From Tricholomella constricta (taxonomy: Eukaryota; Basidiomycota; Agaricomycetes; Agaricales; Lyophyllaceae): a stretch of DNA of 64,000 bases. Position numbers and translations under genes: made by a program. The stretch is from NCBI GenBank assembly GCA_013368375.1, contig JAACJP010000055.1, positions 124,001-188,000 on the forward strand. The letters are read 5' to 3'. The notes beneath the pieces were generated by a model. That model was given only the letters and a program-made list of their open reading frames with translations, ran no database searches and was not told the DNA's origin. Position 1 is the first letter of the stretch. Each line of letters begins with the position of its first letter. Of the stretch, positions 23,137 to 36,057 are shown piece by piece.

Positions 23137-24720
23137 TTGCGTCTGCGCCCACCCAGCCTACTGTCACTGTGGTCCCACATCACGATTTATGCTGCTTTAT
23201 CCACCACCTCAGCTCCCTTGCAGAGTCACTACCGCCCCCATACTGGTCCCAACCCCGGCCTGATTCCTTCAACTACGACAACTGACTCAAATCGGCATCC
23301 CTACAGCGCACTGCCTCTCGAAAGCCTCTCCATCTTATCCACATCTCAGCTCCCATCACCCAGCCCATCCTTTGGCAGCCATTCGCAACCTGTACCGTTC
23401 CCAGTGGCATTGAGCAACGTCACTTCGTCAACGGTCAACTCAGCTTCTCCACTCATCCAAGCAAACCCTCGTAAATGCAAGAACACTGTTCTCGGTACCG
23501 CTTCCTCTGCTGTTCACGTATCCAAAAAGCGCGTAGTCTCTCGTCCCTCGAGCAATGCATCAACACCTCCAGTCCCGAACACCACCACAGAGGCTGTTTG
23601 TGGAGTTGGACCTACAGCTGCTCCCTCTGTGTCTTCGGCTGTGCTAAACCCAACCATTGCACCAACACCTTCAGTACAGCTCAATGGGCACCAGTATGCT
23701 AAGAAGCTTTCTCGTCAACATACAGATAAGAAATCTGCAACGGATGTCTGGTTTTTTCTTGAACCTCTCACTTCGGATGATGACCCTGGTACAATGCCGA
23801 CAGCTCCTAACGTCCCATATTTTCTCGCCATGAAGCCTCTCTTGATGAAGAAGCCGGATGCAACAAAGTACCCTCGGTTGAAATGTAGGCTGTGTCCGTG
23901 AGTTGTATCTTGCCTTCGAACAGCCTGGCAACATAACTGACCCCTCGCTTAGACAGCAGAAAACTTGGTCGAACTGTTCAGGCGTCACCGGGACAGTCCG
24001 TACTCATCTTAAAGATGACCCGCACCATCGCCCGATATACGACTTCATCACAAAACAACTGAACTTGAAGCACGCGGATGCAGATGAATTCAAAGATCAA
24101 TCACATGCGGAACCTTTCACAATCGAGAGGTGGCTTGATCGCCTTGTGCGGTGGGTAGTCGTTGATGACCAGGTTCGTTTATTTAACTGTTCTTGTCATG
24201 GACTATCCACAAGATGTATATTATTAAGTCGGTCAATGTGATCGACAATGCAGAATTTCGAGACTTCGTCCTCTACGGTCGAGAAGACGTGTCGGACTTG
24301 GATCTTCCTCATCGCACAGCACTGACGCAACTCATTGCGGCTGCTTACGCTAAGCACCATCAAGACCTCAAGGATGGTTTCAAAGTAGGTTATATACAAT
24401 TTCTGATCTCTACGGATATTATTGAGTATTTTGTGTAGAATGCGATCGGACGACACTCGCAAACAGCTGATATATGGACTGATGGTAATCTCACTGCGTT
24501 TATGGCTATCACCGACCACTATATCACTCGCAATGCAAACGGACACCTTGTCCTCAAGTCTTGCCTCCTCGCTTTTCGCGTCATCGAGGGTGCACACGAT
24601 GGTGAGCACCTTGGTGATATTATATATGGTATTCTCAAGGAGGCGGGCTTACTTCAATATGTAAGCTTTCTTTCGCATCAAGTTTAAATTTAGTCTTCAT
24701 CACATATACTGAGGAACATC

Positions 24721-26933
24721 CATCAGCAAAATGACATGCACTTTTTTGATGACTTTGATGGCTTGGGAAAGACTATAAGACAGATAAGCTGGTAAAGACG
24801 CGAAGTCGGTGTGTCTTTTCAAATCCTAGTTGGGTTTCTTGGCAAAGACAAATTCTACTTGGTTCATGTCTTTCAAAAGGCCACACAACTTTGTCAAGTT
24901 GAAACATGCTTTCAATAGTACAAATAGTTTTACAGAAGCTCGAGGGCTTGGAGGCGCAATCACGACTAATGAAGCAACAAAAGCTGATATAATGTGTCGA
25001 ATGCCAGAGTCCTACAGTCAATCATACCGTTGTACAATACCATCAGTTGTCCGATTCGGCGCCCTCAACTATAGCCTGAATATCTTCCGATCGCACCTGC
25101 AACTCCCCCTCCCTGCGTCAGCCCTGGCACCGGCACCGTACTCCCTCATTGAGTATAAATCGGACTTGTGCTGGCCCGCCGAGCTGCGAAACGTACCCGC
25201 ACCTTCAGAAGCCATAAGCATGAATGGCCGCACCACGAGCGCTTCCTGCGCTGCAAACACCATCAGTAAGCACCTTGTGAGATCAAAAGTCAAGGTCAAA
25301 GTGACGTACAGAGTTCAGCGGCCGCTGCAGGCTCGTATTCTTCCAGGCGCAAGGACGAGGACCGGGACCAGCGCCGGAAGAGGCGCTTCCGGCACCCCAC
25401 GAGGGGTATGGTGAGCAGGATGAGGATGGCGACGCTGCCAATGGTGCCGCCCACGATGGGTCCGATGGCGTTGTGTGCTGGATTGGGGGTGTCGGTGTCG
25501 CTTTGACCGCTGGCCTTGCCTAGAGGGAGTCTGGTCGTGCCCACGGGCTGTCGATGATGATGATGATATGTCTGTGTTTGCTCTGTTGTTGCCGTGGTGC
25601 TGCCCGGTTGCATGTTTGGGGGGGGGAGGGGGTTGCTAGTGGGTGCGCTGGAAGATTGAGAGGGCGACGTTGATAATTGAGGAGATGGTTGAGGCGTAGC
25701 CGAGGCCGGGAGTGTAGATGTGGTGCTTGTGGATACGGGCAGTTTTGGAGGAGCAGCGGCGGTGGGTGCAGCAACTTCAGAGTTCCAGGGCAGCTCACCG
25801 TACTGCCCGAGGATGACTGCCGCACCCCAGCTTGAATCATTGAGCGCGGGCTGCTCGAAATTTGCGGGGATCACTTTACTTGCGCGCCACTTGCGATCCG
25901 ACCAGAGCATGACCGTCGACCCATCCGAGTGGGTAATCTAAAGTAGGCCAGCAGGGCTGCGTGCAGGGTTTAACGGCAGGTGGGGAGCTCAACTTGAAGA
26001 ACTGACTCAAGGCTGCCAAGGCCACGACTACGCTTGCTTTCGATTTGCAGGTGGCGGCTGGAAAAGCAATAGCAGCGATGGATGCGGAGTCGGAGGAATG
26101 GAGTGAGAAGAGCCGCAGGAGTTCGGAGTGGTTCAAGGCATTGTCTGTTGAATACTGGATATGGCACTTGATATCTGCGACGCGGTCAGTGAAAATGAAG
26201 CATTGAAAATAAAACTATGCACAGGAAAGAGGGGAATCCATGATCTCAAGTCATTCATCCAGGTGCTTCGAATGTGTTCAAATATACAGGTCCAAGTCAT
26301 AGAAACCGAGCAAGAGATTGCTGAGAAGGGAGGAGGAGACTCAGGCAGGAGCCAGAGGGGGAATCGGCAGACCTCGGAAGCGATGAGCGAGGGTTTGGTT
26401 CAGAAGTGGTCACCAAACAATGCCAATCCCTTGCTGCTGCCAAGTCATCCGAGTCCCAGCCTACCCTTCGGCGTGCTGTTTGCCAGAACTCGCTGCCACA
26501 TCGGCCCAGCTGGATCTTGGGTGGTGAGTCAAAATATGTTGCAATTGTGAAGGGCGGAGCGCTGCGAGGTGCAGACCTAGGCCGGCAAAAGTCTTTGACA
26601 ACTTGACCCACGCGGCAATTTAGAGCTCAAACCAATGCCAATGCCATTCGAGTGTAGGGCTGTTTATATAAGTACAAGCTGCAGTAGCTTGCGCACACCC
26701 TGGTGCTTAGAGTAGTAGAAAATAAATTTGATCACACCCCCAAAGTCTTTTGGAGCTAGAAGTAAGTGTAAGAACATGAAGTCAGATAAGCCAAAGCCCA
26801 AGACCTGTTGAAAAGCCAGAGCTTGGAAAGTCATAGTTGAAGACATGAAAACAGCCAAAGTCAAAGACAAAGCTACCCCCGAAAGCCAAAGTGACGAAAT
26901 CCGAAAGCCCAAGACGGTGTCATTTTGCTGATG
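24721..26933. mobile_element. 2.2-kb inverted-repeat element inside a hAT intron
   Basis: CATCAGCAAAATGACA at 24721-24736 is repeated perfectly inverted at 26918-26933. The interior right end is packed with near-repeats of AAAGCCCAAG / CCAAAGTC (about 26750-26915), like the subterminal repeats of CACTA-type or related DNA transposons. No transposase is inside, but part of a membrane-protein gene is (25296-25937). I could not find a clean target duplication, so the exact ends and superfamily are open. Removing it leaves a normal intron of about 67 nt in the hAT gene. Confidence 0.6.
25296..25937 (-). pseudogene. 3' part of a type I membrane-protein gene with a galactose-binding-like segment
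   Basis: From an acceptor AG at 25938-25939 the frame reads ITHSDGSTVMLWSDRKWRAS and then a DDSSW-like NDSSWGAAVILGQYGELPW pattern. This is the end of the lectin-like, galactose-binding-fold domain common in secreted agaricomycete proteins. A Ser/Thr/Pro-rich stalk follows (about residues 55-140), then one membrane span (IGPIVGGTIGSVAILILLTI) and a basic cytoplasmic start (CRKRLFRRW). The stop is at 25296-25298. The N-terminal exons that should hold the signal peptide and the rest of the domain were not identified upstream (26000-26160). It lies wholly inside the inverted-repeat element, so gene-fragment capture is likely. Confidence 0.6.
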
Positions 26934-28875
26934 TCCGCAGCTTGGCCAATTTACGCTCGACAATGCCGGGAACAACAACACCACCCTCCGTCGACTGGTG
27001 GAGCTCCTCAAACGTGACGGCATTGAGTACAGTGAGGACGGTAACCGTGTTCGGTAAGTTCTCAGATGTGGTCATATATATCAATTGATACCTTGACTAC
27101 AGGTGTTTCCCTCATGTCATCAACATCGCGACACAAACGATAATCAAGGAACTTAAGGAGAACCCGACGCAGCCTATCCAGACTGACCTCGTCAGCCTGA
27201 GTGATTCAGTCCCAAACACCGAGCTGCTCGGACACGACTCTCCTCAGCAGTACGTTGCGGCGCTCGTAGCTGATCCTGTCGGCAAGACTCGCAGCTTGGT
27301 TGCTGCATGCCGTAAATCTGGCCAGCGCCGGTCTGATCTCTCAACAGTTATCAAAAATGGTAATAACGATGGTTCATGGACACTACGCATCCTTCAACTA
27401 CTTCGGGACTGCGAGACACGGTGGTCCTCAACTCATTTAATGACTGGTCGGGCGTTAGACCTATATCCAGTAAGTCGCTGTTGCTATATCTTCGTGAAAT
27501 GCTGTAGCTTATCTCCCTTTTAGGCCATTGAGCGCTTTCTTCAACTTCCGAAACAAATTGATCTCGTTCACCTTCTCTTTACAGAGACCGAATTCCAAGT
27601 CCTCCATGACATCCAAACCATTCTCAGCATCCCGCATGCGGCGCAAGAGCTTTTATCTGCCGAGAAAACACCGACCTTGTCGATGGCACTACCAGCCTAC
27701 GAAATGATCATTACGGCGTGGCTCAACCTTCAGAAGAAGATCCCGATTCTTGCCCACTACATTGGAGTGGGAATTCACAAGCTGCAAGAGTATGTTTCCC
27801 TTGGACGGAAAAGCCGCATCTATGCTCTCGCTATGTGTAAATGCATCTCCAATTTTTATTTATCAGCTCTATTTACCTTGCCCTACCAGTAATCAACCCC
27901 GAGGTCAAACTTGATTGGATTACAACTCACTGGTCTTCTGCCGATGCCGCTAATGCAAAGGAGTGGATAATTGAAACAGTAAGCTATCTCGACGTCTGTC
28001 TTTTCCTGACTGAACCTTGATCAAGATGACCTCGTTTGCCACGTCACGTCGTCACGCCACTCGTACAGTGCTTCCAATCCAGCGCTCCTCGACAGCCCCC
28101 GCAAGTCTTTTCTTCAAGAGGGCCGATGCTGCTGAGAGACAGGTCCATGGCCTGGCGAAGCTCAACAGCCTTGGCACAGCACATCGTTGAATGGCTTCTC
28201 TTCCGAGCATGGTTTCTCGACCTCCAACAAGTGCTGACCGGCAATCCTCACCTCACCCATCCAGGCCTCCGGTGTTGACTGTACCTTCCCCTACCCCGCT
28301 CACTCCCGCACAACAGGCCGAGCAAGAACGACAGGGTTTACAGCATGATCGGGTGGTTGCAGAGAAGGAATTTCTGACTTACATCTCTCGTGGTCTCGAA
28401 ACGGGCCAGACACTTCTTCGCTACTGGGATGTATGTACTTGAATTATGTGCTTCCCTTCACCATCTTACTAACATTATATTCACAGGTTAACGAGATGGA
28501 TCTGCCCCTTATGTTTTCGGTTGCAATGGACGTGCTCCCTGTTCAGGCATCAGCAGTCCCATGTGAGCGGGTGTTCTCTTTGAGCAAGGAAACCACCACT
28601 CTGCGTCGTTCCTGCCTATCTCCAGGGCTGATGGAGATGCTACAAGTCTTGAAGTATGCATACAAGCAAGATAGATTGGATTTTACGGAGGACTGGGTGG
28701 CGAAGGAGGAGGACTACACTATTGGTGGGGAGGTAACTGAGAGTGCTGTTCGAGAGCTAATGTTGAGTGGTAAGGTTGACGAGCTCTATGAGTTGTTGAC
28801 GGCGGGTGCTTTGCCAGTTAATTTTAGTAGTTTTACAAGCTGGGACGATGACTGGTCTCCAGAGCTGCCTTGAAT

Positions 28876-29733
28876 CAAGGGGCCTGCAGCGGGGAATTCC
28901 GAGACGTCATCCTCCCCCCTCGTCCACCCAGACCCTTTTTTTCGGGGTCCTCCTCCTAAAGGAGAAGTATCTATATGAGGAAGCTCGCATCATTTTCCAA
29001 TCTTTCGTCGCGACTCGCGAGTCGTCGTCCATCAAGAACACAAATATCTAGCTTCTCAACACTTTCAACGGAGGACATTGTTTTGCTGCTACTGCTCATA
29101 ACAGATATATTGATGCCGCCCTCTTTCTCGGGAATTGCCTGATGTCATCTTCAAAAACTGTTCTTTCCAACTTTTCTTCTGCTTTGAAAATCTGCCTCGG
29201 CACTGTCCTCCTGCGCAAACGTCAAAGAGCCCGTCGCTACTCGGGATCTCGTATTTAAGATGATAAGCCGTGGTATTCTCCTCCATCAGTTTCTCTTCTT
29301 CACGACTAATGTGTGTTGACATCAATCACCACTTTCTCTGAGCTGATAAAAGTCGGAGCAATAATTGCATTGGATAAAACACTTTCCAAAGTACTTATTG
29401 ATCCCTGCAAAGACATTGAAAGTAGTCGGGATACACTGTCATTAGAGAGGAGATTCTGGTGGATCAGAAAGGACTGCACTAGGGTTGATCCTTTTGTTTG
29501 GCATCGAAGTTGAGCAAGGATAGATTTGGAATAGAAAACACTACTTGAGCACAGTCATACGAGGAGGAATACATGTGCAGATAAAAGCGTCGAGAGTGAT
29601 CAAGACAATAAGAAAATGATGCGAGCTTCCTCATATAGATACTTCTCCTTTAGGAGGAGGACCCCGAAAAAAAGGGTCCGGCTGGACGAGGGGGGAGGAT
29701 GATGTCTCGGAATTCCCCGCCGCAGGCCCCTTG
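28876..29733. mobile_element. Foldback element with 122-bp inverted repeats
   Basis: The arms 28876-28997 and 29612-29733 are reverse complements with only a few mismatches, around a 614-bp spacer. The left arm begins 2 nt after the hAT stop codon. The spacer contains no recognisable gene. It resembles a MITE/foldback, or the terminal part of a larger DNA transposon. Confidence 0.8.
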
Positions 29734-32700
29734 CCTTGAATATGCCGTCTCAATTACATCCAGGTTCAGGGCCCATTCCGATTGGCTAGATAATGTGGGA
29801 ATATATTTTCGGGTCAGAACGTTGTTGTACATTGTGGAACGTTGCGCACCCGCACCGTTGTAAGATTCGGTTGCTTGACACCACAACGAACCACTCCGGA
29901 CCGCGGCAGCACTATCGGAAGCCACCCACGGCGTGAACTCTTCGCGGCCCTTTGAGTTCCCACGGTTGATGCCAACAATCGCAATGCCAACCCTATTCCT
30001 CCTCTGCAATGCTCCGCTTACTCTGCACCAGTATGTATTGTAAGTATCTGAAGGCATCTGGCCTAAGGATCATAATCAGATGTTCTTCTCAGTGATGCAC
30101 TTCGCTGAGTTGAACCGTCGATCAAGGGCAGATCGTAGCCAGCCAAATCAGGGCGAAGATAAACTCTACCTCTTCGCATTTTTTGGCCTTGGGCAGCCGC
30201 CGGCACTCGCGTGGATCCAGATCCATACCCTTATCTGACTCCACGCCCCTTTCGTCACGGCATGGCAAATACAACACATTCATCACTGGTAAACAATACG
30301 ACCCGGGGACCTAGGATTTGTAGCAGGAGACGCACCACCGATTTCCTTGGGTCCTGGAAGTTGTACACCGCCCAACTCCGCTGCGCTAGGATCGTACTCT
30401 CCTCAGAAGACGAAAATGTGTACGCCCCAGATCTCATCTGATACGAACCCACACGTCCGAGCTGATGGCTCTGCGCTATTCATGGCGTGATATGGCTCCG
30501 CGCTATTCATGGTGTGATCCATATCCGTCTAATCTTGGTGGATTCGGCCGCATCGGTATTGCGCTCGCGCACTGCGTACCGCGGTTTTGAAAGGATGCTG
30601 GTAGGCAATACGACACGGGGACCTAGGATTTGTAGCAGGAGACGCACCACCGATTTTCTTGGGTCCTGGCGGTTTTACATCGCCCAACTCCACCGCGCTC
30701 GGAAGACAAGGATGTGTACGCCCCGGATCTCATCTGATACGAACCCACCCGTTCGACTGCGCTATTCATGGCGTGATAATATCCGTCTAATCTTGGTGGA
30801 TTTGGCCGTATCGGTATCACTGTGCTCGCGCACTGCGTACCGCGGTTATGAAAGGACGCCGCGCGCTGCAGCGATCGCATCTACGTCGGGAATGACGGGC
30901 GATGAATGAATGGTTGTGCAGGTCTTTGTGATGGTCAGCACAACCTGACTCGATCGCTGATGGTTTCGTTCCAGCTCAATTTTCGTACCTTGGCTTCTGG
31001 GTCAATGTACTCCCCCTTTCAGCCTCTGTAAAATGATCAAATCTGATCATCCGATGGGCACCGACGTCTCTGGTATGCCTAAGATTGATTTGGGTCTCGT
31101 TTGCCAGACGATTTACAAAAGTTAATAGGCCAATGAAAGGAATATTTATATAGTACTTTGGCGTCACGTTTCGGGGTCGACATATGGGCGTAGCGCGCTA
31201 CAACTATGCTCCACTGGACCGTCTCAGCTGACATGGCATGGGTAGCAACCGGCCTCTCTTCGTGTAGTTGGTTTCGGCATCCATGAAAAAAACACTTCGA
31301 CCCAACAGAATGCGGAGCAAAGATTTAATATGGAGTTCGTTCATGTTTGGCGATTCTCACCCTGTAGCTTGGCCGAAGTCTTCTCAAGTCAGAAACTGAC
31401 AAAACGCGAATCAGGTTGGCTTTTGATCAATGGACTTTGACATAAGCCTCGCTGCCCGCGTAATTTCTGGTGAGTTTTCCGTGTTCTGATCGGCATTTCT
31501 TGATGACTGATCAAAGGAGCCCATTGCTGAAAATCACCTAAACTAGTTTGCAGTCGATAAATTATGGAAACACCCGCCAGGAACATGGTAAACGCAAGGA
31601 TCACGCTTTTACCGCCGCAAGGCGTTTGCTCGACATCAACCTATCGTTTCCAGGGTATGCATCGCAATGTTCGAACTCCAAAAATGAAAGAGACGAGTGT
31701 AGGTGTCCGCTTGATAGTTCGTGCTTCGTGCTTCGCGATCTACTGATCATTTGATCTTGATTGAACAACACTGTCGACAGGTCTCATCCAATGTAGGCTA
31801 TGGACGAATTCAGCATTCGCTATTCCTAGGGAAAGCTAATATACGGTTCAATGTTGTTAGTAATTTCACTTTTCACATCCTAAACGCATTTAGTGACACC
31901 TCCGCACAGTGCACCCGTAGCAACCACCAAGGGCGAAATTCTTTCCGCATGTGTGCCCCCCGCAGTATTCCCACAATCCAGCTTTACTCACTCCCGATAG
32001 AACTTGAGCTCAATGCCTCTATTGCAGCCTCGCAATTGACGTTGACATTGGGACCGTGTGGGGGCTTTCGCTTGATGGGGTGGTAATTATAACCATTGAT
32101 ATCTCAGAGCCAACAAAGTGGTTCGAGCTGTTTTTTTGTTTTACCCTTTATTTGTGCCCTGGGTCTTCCTGAACCCATCGCTGTTTTTGCAGTGTCATTC
32201 AGGTTGGCCATCTTATCTTCTAGTTCATGCAGGCCCAGATTGCTGCTCATGACGCACGCTTGCCCGGTCCATCGGCTTTGGGGTAGGACTTGGTTTGGCT
32301 GATGAACCATCCCCGACAGGAAAGGATGTCTGTCCATTCTAAAATTTCGCGCCACTCGGACATCAATTATGCCAGTAGCCACCGCGACCCATCAGCTTCT
32401 GCGCGATACACGACCTCCATGATCGCTTTATTTGGGTACCCAACGATGCCTTTCTGGAATTATCGGGCTGGGACCAGATGCCGAGTCCCTCTTGTAACAT
32501 ATTCCCTCTCCGGTACGCCCCGACACAGAAAAGGCTCAGAAGGTTGTAGAACTTCTTCCCTTGGATACAGGTTACTTCTTCGCTTTTTTAGGGAACGACG
32601 CCTGGATCGTCTGCTGCCATCAAGTTGCGCTGATTCGTACGGCTGTTCTGTCGTGGCGATTTCCGCCTTGTCTTCGAGAGTATTGGGCAACTTAGCTGTC

Positions 32701-34495
32701 ATGCTATTCACAACCTTACGTGCTCTTCTTTCCTTCCGCACACCCCTTCGTCACGAGGCTGCACGGTGCCTCTGGAGATTTAGAAATCCTTGTTCACTTC
32801 CCAAAATACTCATGCGCGCTTATAATCATCGGCGGTTCAAGTCCTCCTACCCTACTACCCCTTCCCAGCAATCCCCTGGGTGTTGTACTTGAGTCGTCAA
32901 GCAAAGTCACCAGATCTCCGCAAGATGGGAAAAGTAAAAGGCTCAACCAGCCCTCCTCCTTTGCCTCTCCGGTGATTCAAAATTCACACACAAAATTCCC
33001 ACTCGTCGCCATAATTCTGTAAAATAATGGCCCAGCTTCTTCCGCTGTGCACGCGTGTATCCTGGGACAAAATAGTTAGTGCATCAGTGGACAATCCACA
33101 AACGGCTACTTCTCAAAGAAGTCCACCGTAAACTCCGGCCCTCTCGGTTCAATTGTCTGTCCACTCTCAATTGTCAGTGTCCTTCCCGAATGTGGGGTGG
33201 CCAAGTCTGATCACGCACTTCACGGGATGATTGATCGCTCTCCAGGTGGCATGGAAGTCGACGACCCAGCTACCACCATGTTTCGGGCTGACATACAGCC
33301 AGTTATTGATGAAGTTTCAACTTGGTAGATGCACTTGTTTTGGCGCCTGTGCAGAGCTTTGATGGTTCATAAATACTTTCCTGAAGTAAGTTTATCAAGG
33401 AAAGAAATATCTGAAAGAAATATTTGGCGATTCTTCGGCATTTGTTAATGGATTGATGTGTTCAAGGCTCGGTGTAGTCGGCTGCTGGAATTCCCGAGAA
33501 TCTAGACTTTTCCTGCGTAGGAAAATACCGTGTCGCCGGCGATGCATGGGGCATATATCTCACGAAGACCGCATAGCGCGAGGAACATGTACCTGAAAGA
33601 CTGACACTTTTCCATGGCCTCTCAAAGAGGAGAGGTGAACTCTCTATCTCCCGGCCCAGCCAACGGTAAATAGCCTCTCGCCGCCAGACAAGCTAGCCAT
33701 GAATACGTCGTAATCGAGAGCATACCCTTCTCAAAGCGTCGGGGAACGCGCTCGTCATCCGAGGATATCAGTGTAAAAATGATGCGTCATAAACCTAGCT
33801 TGCTTTATACTGAGGAGGGAGACCCGTCATTGCCATGATTCCTCGCTGACAGTAGAACTGAAAATTTCCAGGCAAGAAATTCCCGCTTATTTCTTCCAAG
33901 TTGGGTGTGCGCCGCAAGGTCAAGAGTAGCCAATGTTCGATGTCTTGCGGCAGTCACAAAGTGAGTAAACATTAGCCCTAGTGATTCAGGCTGAAATCAT
34001 CATCATCAGGCTGAGTGGTACCCGCAGGCTAATTGAGGCCCATTCTGCCAGTGTATCTGATGGAAAGAAGAATCAGTGGATTAGCGACCGTACTTGTAGG
34101 TAGCGTATGAATCATCCCTGAACATTTTTTTCACCAGTATTCACTGCAGAGTCTTGAACGTTGCATGCGATAACTACATAATACTCTCCGTGCCTTCAGA
34201 AGATGTTTGGTTGAGAAGATACTCGTTAGGCTCGTGAGATGTGACTCGGAGACGTAAATCTCGAATGGAATTTTTCATGTCTGATTTTCCGCCATAGAGG
34301 CGACAAGTCTAGTGTCCAACAGTCCATCGAAGTAGACATGGCCGTGGTGGTTATGCGGGAAATGGATGACACAATGGTCGGTACCATCACGTTGCGGTCA
34401 ATTAGCCGGATCCGTTGAAGACCGATCAGGAGAACCGAGTCATCTTCGTCCACAAAGAAAGCCAATCGATTCATGGGGAACAACGCTCGGCCGCC
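29734..34495. other. Left part of duplication copy B, no recognisable gene
   Basis: From about 29957 this is copy B of the segmental duplication. The longest frame (32290-32892, +) is not conserved in copy A, where indels break it, so I do not call it. It includes the local tandem duplication at 30289-30861 and the empty KH-element site at 33464-33468. Confidence 0.5.
30289..30861 (+). repeat. Local tandem duplication in copy B
   Basis: Units 30289-30600 and 30601-30861 both run from GTA(A/G)(A/G)CAATACGAC through GGGGACCTAGGATTTGTAGC to GCGTACCGCGGTT. Copy A has a single unit (about 10870-11190), so this arose after the segmental duplication. The second unit has deletions. Confidence 0.85.
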
Positions 34496-35267
34496 ATGCT
34501 CACTGGAGACGAATACGATGTTAATTTCTGCTTTCCAGTGAAAGACTTGGAGAGCGAGCGAGTCAAACTCACGCCTTTCATCGTTGAGTACTGCTTGAGT
34601 CGATATCGAATTTCTTGTGCTGATATCTTACCGGAAGCCATCCACTCATCTGCACGAATTCTTCGCGATTCCGAGCCCGTCCTATCAACACTTCCCATGG
34701 GGCCCATTCCTGACCGCCGACGATTTCAATTCCTCCCTCATCGAAAATCGCATTCAACCTAATCCCGCTTGTGTTCTCTTTGCTGTGTATGACAAGACGA
34801 AAGCCGCAGAGACAGGGAACCCAGACGGCGCACTGGCAGGCGCGATAGGCTTCTGTGACGCGTCATCAGCCAATCTTCACGCAGAGGTCGCTTTCGTCAT
34901 GATATCCCCTCGATTTCAACGGACACATGTCACATCGAACGCGATTGGACTATTGCTGCACTACGCCCTAGATCTCCCCTCAGAAGGCGGGCTGGGGCTG
35001 CGCCGAGTGGTGTGGAAGGCCAGCCCTTTGAACGCAGCGAGTGTCAAAGCAGCGGAGAGGATGGGATTCACGAAGGAGGGAGTTTTACGATGGCATTGGG
35101 TGTTACCTGAGGGGAAATCAATGGGAGGGAATGGAAGGGAAAGGAGGACCGGCGATCCTAAGGAGAACGCGTTGGGGCGAGATACTGTGGTATTGAGTCT
35201 TTGTTGGGATGATTGGGAGGCATATGGTAGAGATCGCGTTGTTGCAGCGATGGCAAGGACTGCTTAG
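34496..35267 (+). CDS. GNAT-family N-acetyltransferase, copy B
   Basis: Paralogue of the gene at 16774. Exons are 34496-34582 and 34638-35267 with a 55-nt intron in the same position, also 238 aa, so length and frame are fully conserved. The acetyl-CoA-binding region and the C-terminal NAASVKAAERMGFTKEG motif are intact. Amino-acid differences from copy A are few (for example IIGFCDAS/GAIGFCDAS region, L/S after AIGL, and RWHW for RWNW), which contrasts with the decay of the neighbouring HMG copy. This looks like a maintained gene. The start has the same strong context (CCGCCATG). Confidence 0.85.
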
Positions 35268-36057
35268 TAGAGGTGAGACTCTTCTTTCTCTTCGGTCGAG
35301 CCGCAGTGAACGTAAGTAATGAGTCCACAGGCTGAAGGTACGACCAGAAAGATACCGCTGGAATGATACTGCGGTTGGAATACAACGAGAAGACTAAAGT
35401 CAATCGAGGAAGGTTCAAGGTCAAGGCTGACGGTTCTCAAACAACTGACACAAAAACTGCCCGGCACCTTGTTTCCTACCTTCCCTTAACGGTTTCATGG
35501 TTGTGGCACTTGAGGCCTACTGATTATGCTTACATTCGCGCCGTTCTTCGTTCTGATTTTGACGAGGAGACTACTCACCGTTGAAGTCATCTTGCACATA
35601 ATTGTGGTGCCTTGGACATAAACATGTAGCGCTCTAGCTTTGCACAATCTCGGGGCTGCTTTGACTGCATCGACGTGGGTTTAATTGCTTTCGCGTCTTC
35701 AGCGCGCTATCGGCCAACTTCAGAGGTCAAATCGACAGCCCACTTGAAGCCTCATTCTTCCCTTCAGCTGGGGTTGCTGGAATAGAAGCCTCTCAGTGAA
35801 GTCTCCTTAAAGCTCAGGGGATATGGACAGTGTCCAATATTGCCATTTGCATGTACACGTCATTTCATCTGCTGGCCAAAGCGAAAGTTGTTGAGGGCCA
35901 AGCAGCCAGCCTTCTGCTTAACGATGCACCAAAGCCACGATGTGGATCCACGTCGCTTTGTCTTCTGTACCGGAAAAAGTTCACAATTCTCTTGAAATAC
36001 AAGCCTCATCTCCCATCGCCTTGATCACGCTCTCATTTTACCGCCAGGTCATTCACA
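35268..36057. other. Intergenic region between GNAT and HMG, copy B
   Basis: Homologous to 17546-18349 with many indels. No conserved frame or other feature is seen. Confidence 0.5.

Larger units (their letters stand above)
23137..28873 (+). pseudogene. BED-finger hAT transposase gene, interrupted
   Basis: This is an hAT (Ac-like) transposase in many short exons. In order it shows a Ser/Pro/Thr-rich N-terminus (23140-23690); a BED zinc finger (DVWFF, then LKCRLC up to the intron at 23898, then TGTVRTHLKDDPHH at about 23990-24030); DIWTDGNLTAFMAITDHYI (about 24470-24530); FTLDNAGNNNTTL (about 26945-26990) with the second catalytic Asp; DCETRWSSTHLM (about 27410); and the C-terminal dimerisation region SAVPCERVFSLSK (about 28550), ending at TGA 28871-28873. 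The intron after about 24660 contains a 2.2-kb insertion. By my frame an in-frame TGA at 28188-28190 also breaks the chain, unless an unseen intron removes it. The start codon is not certain. Probably inactive. Confidence 0.8.

Noticed and set aside
32290..32892. 200-codon open frame in duplication copy B
   Set aside because: The homologous stretch in copy A is broken by indels and stops, so the frame is not conserved.
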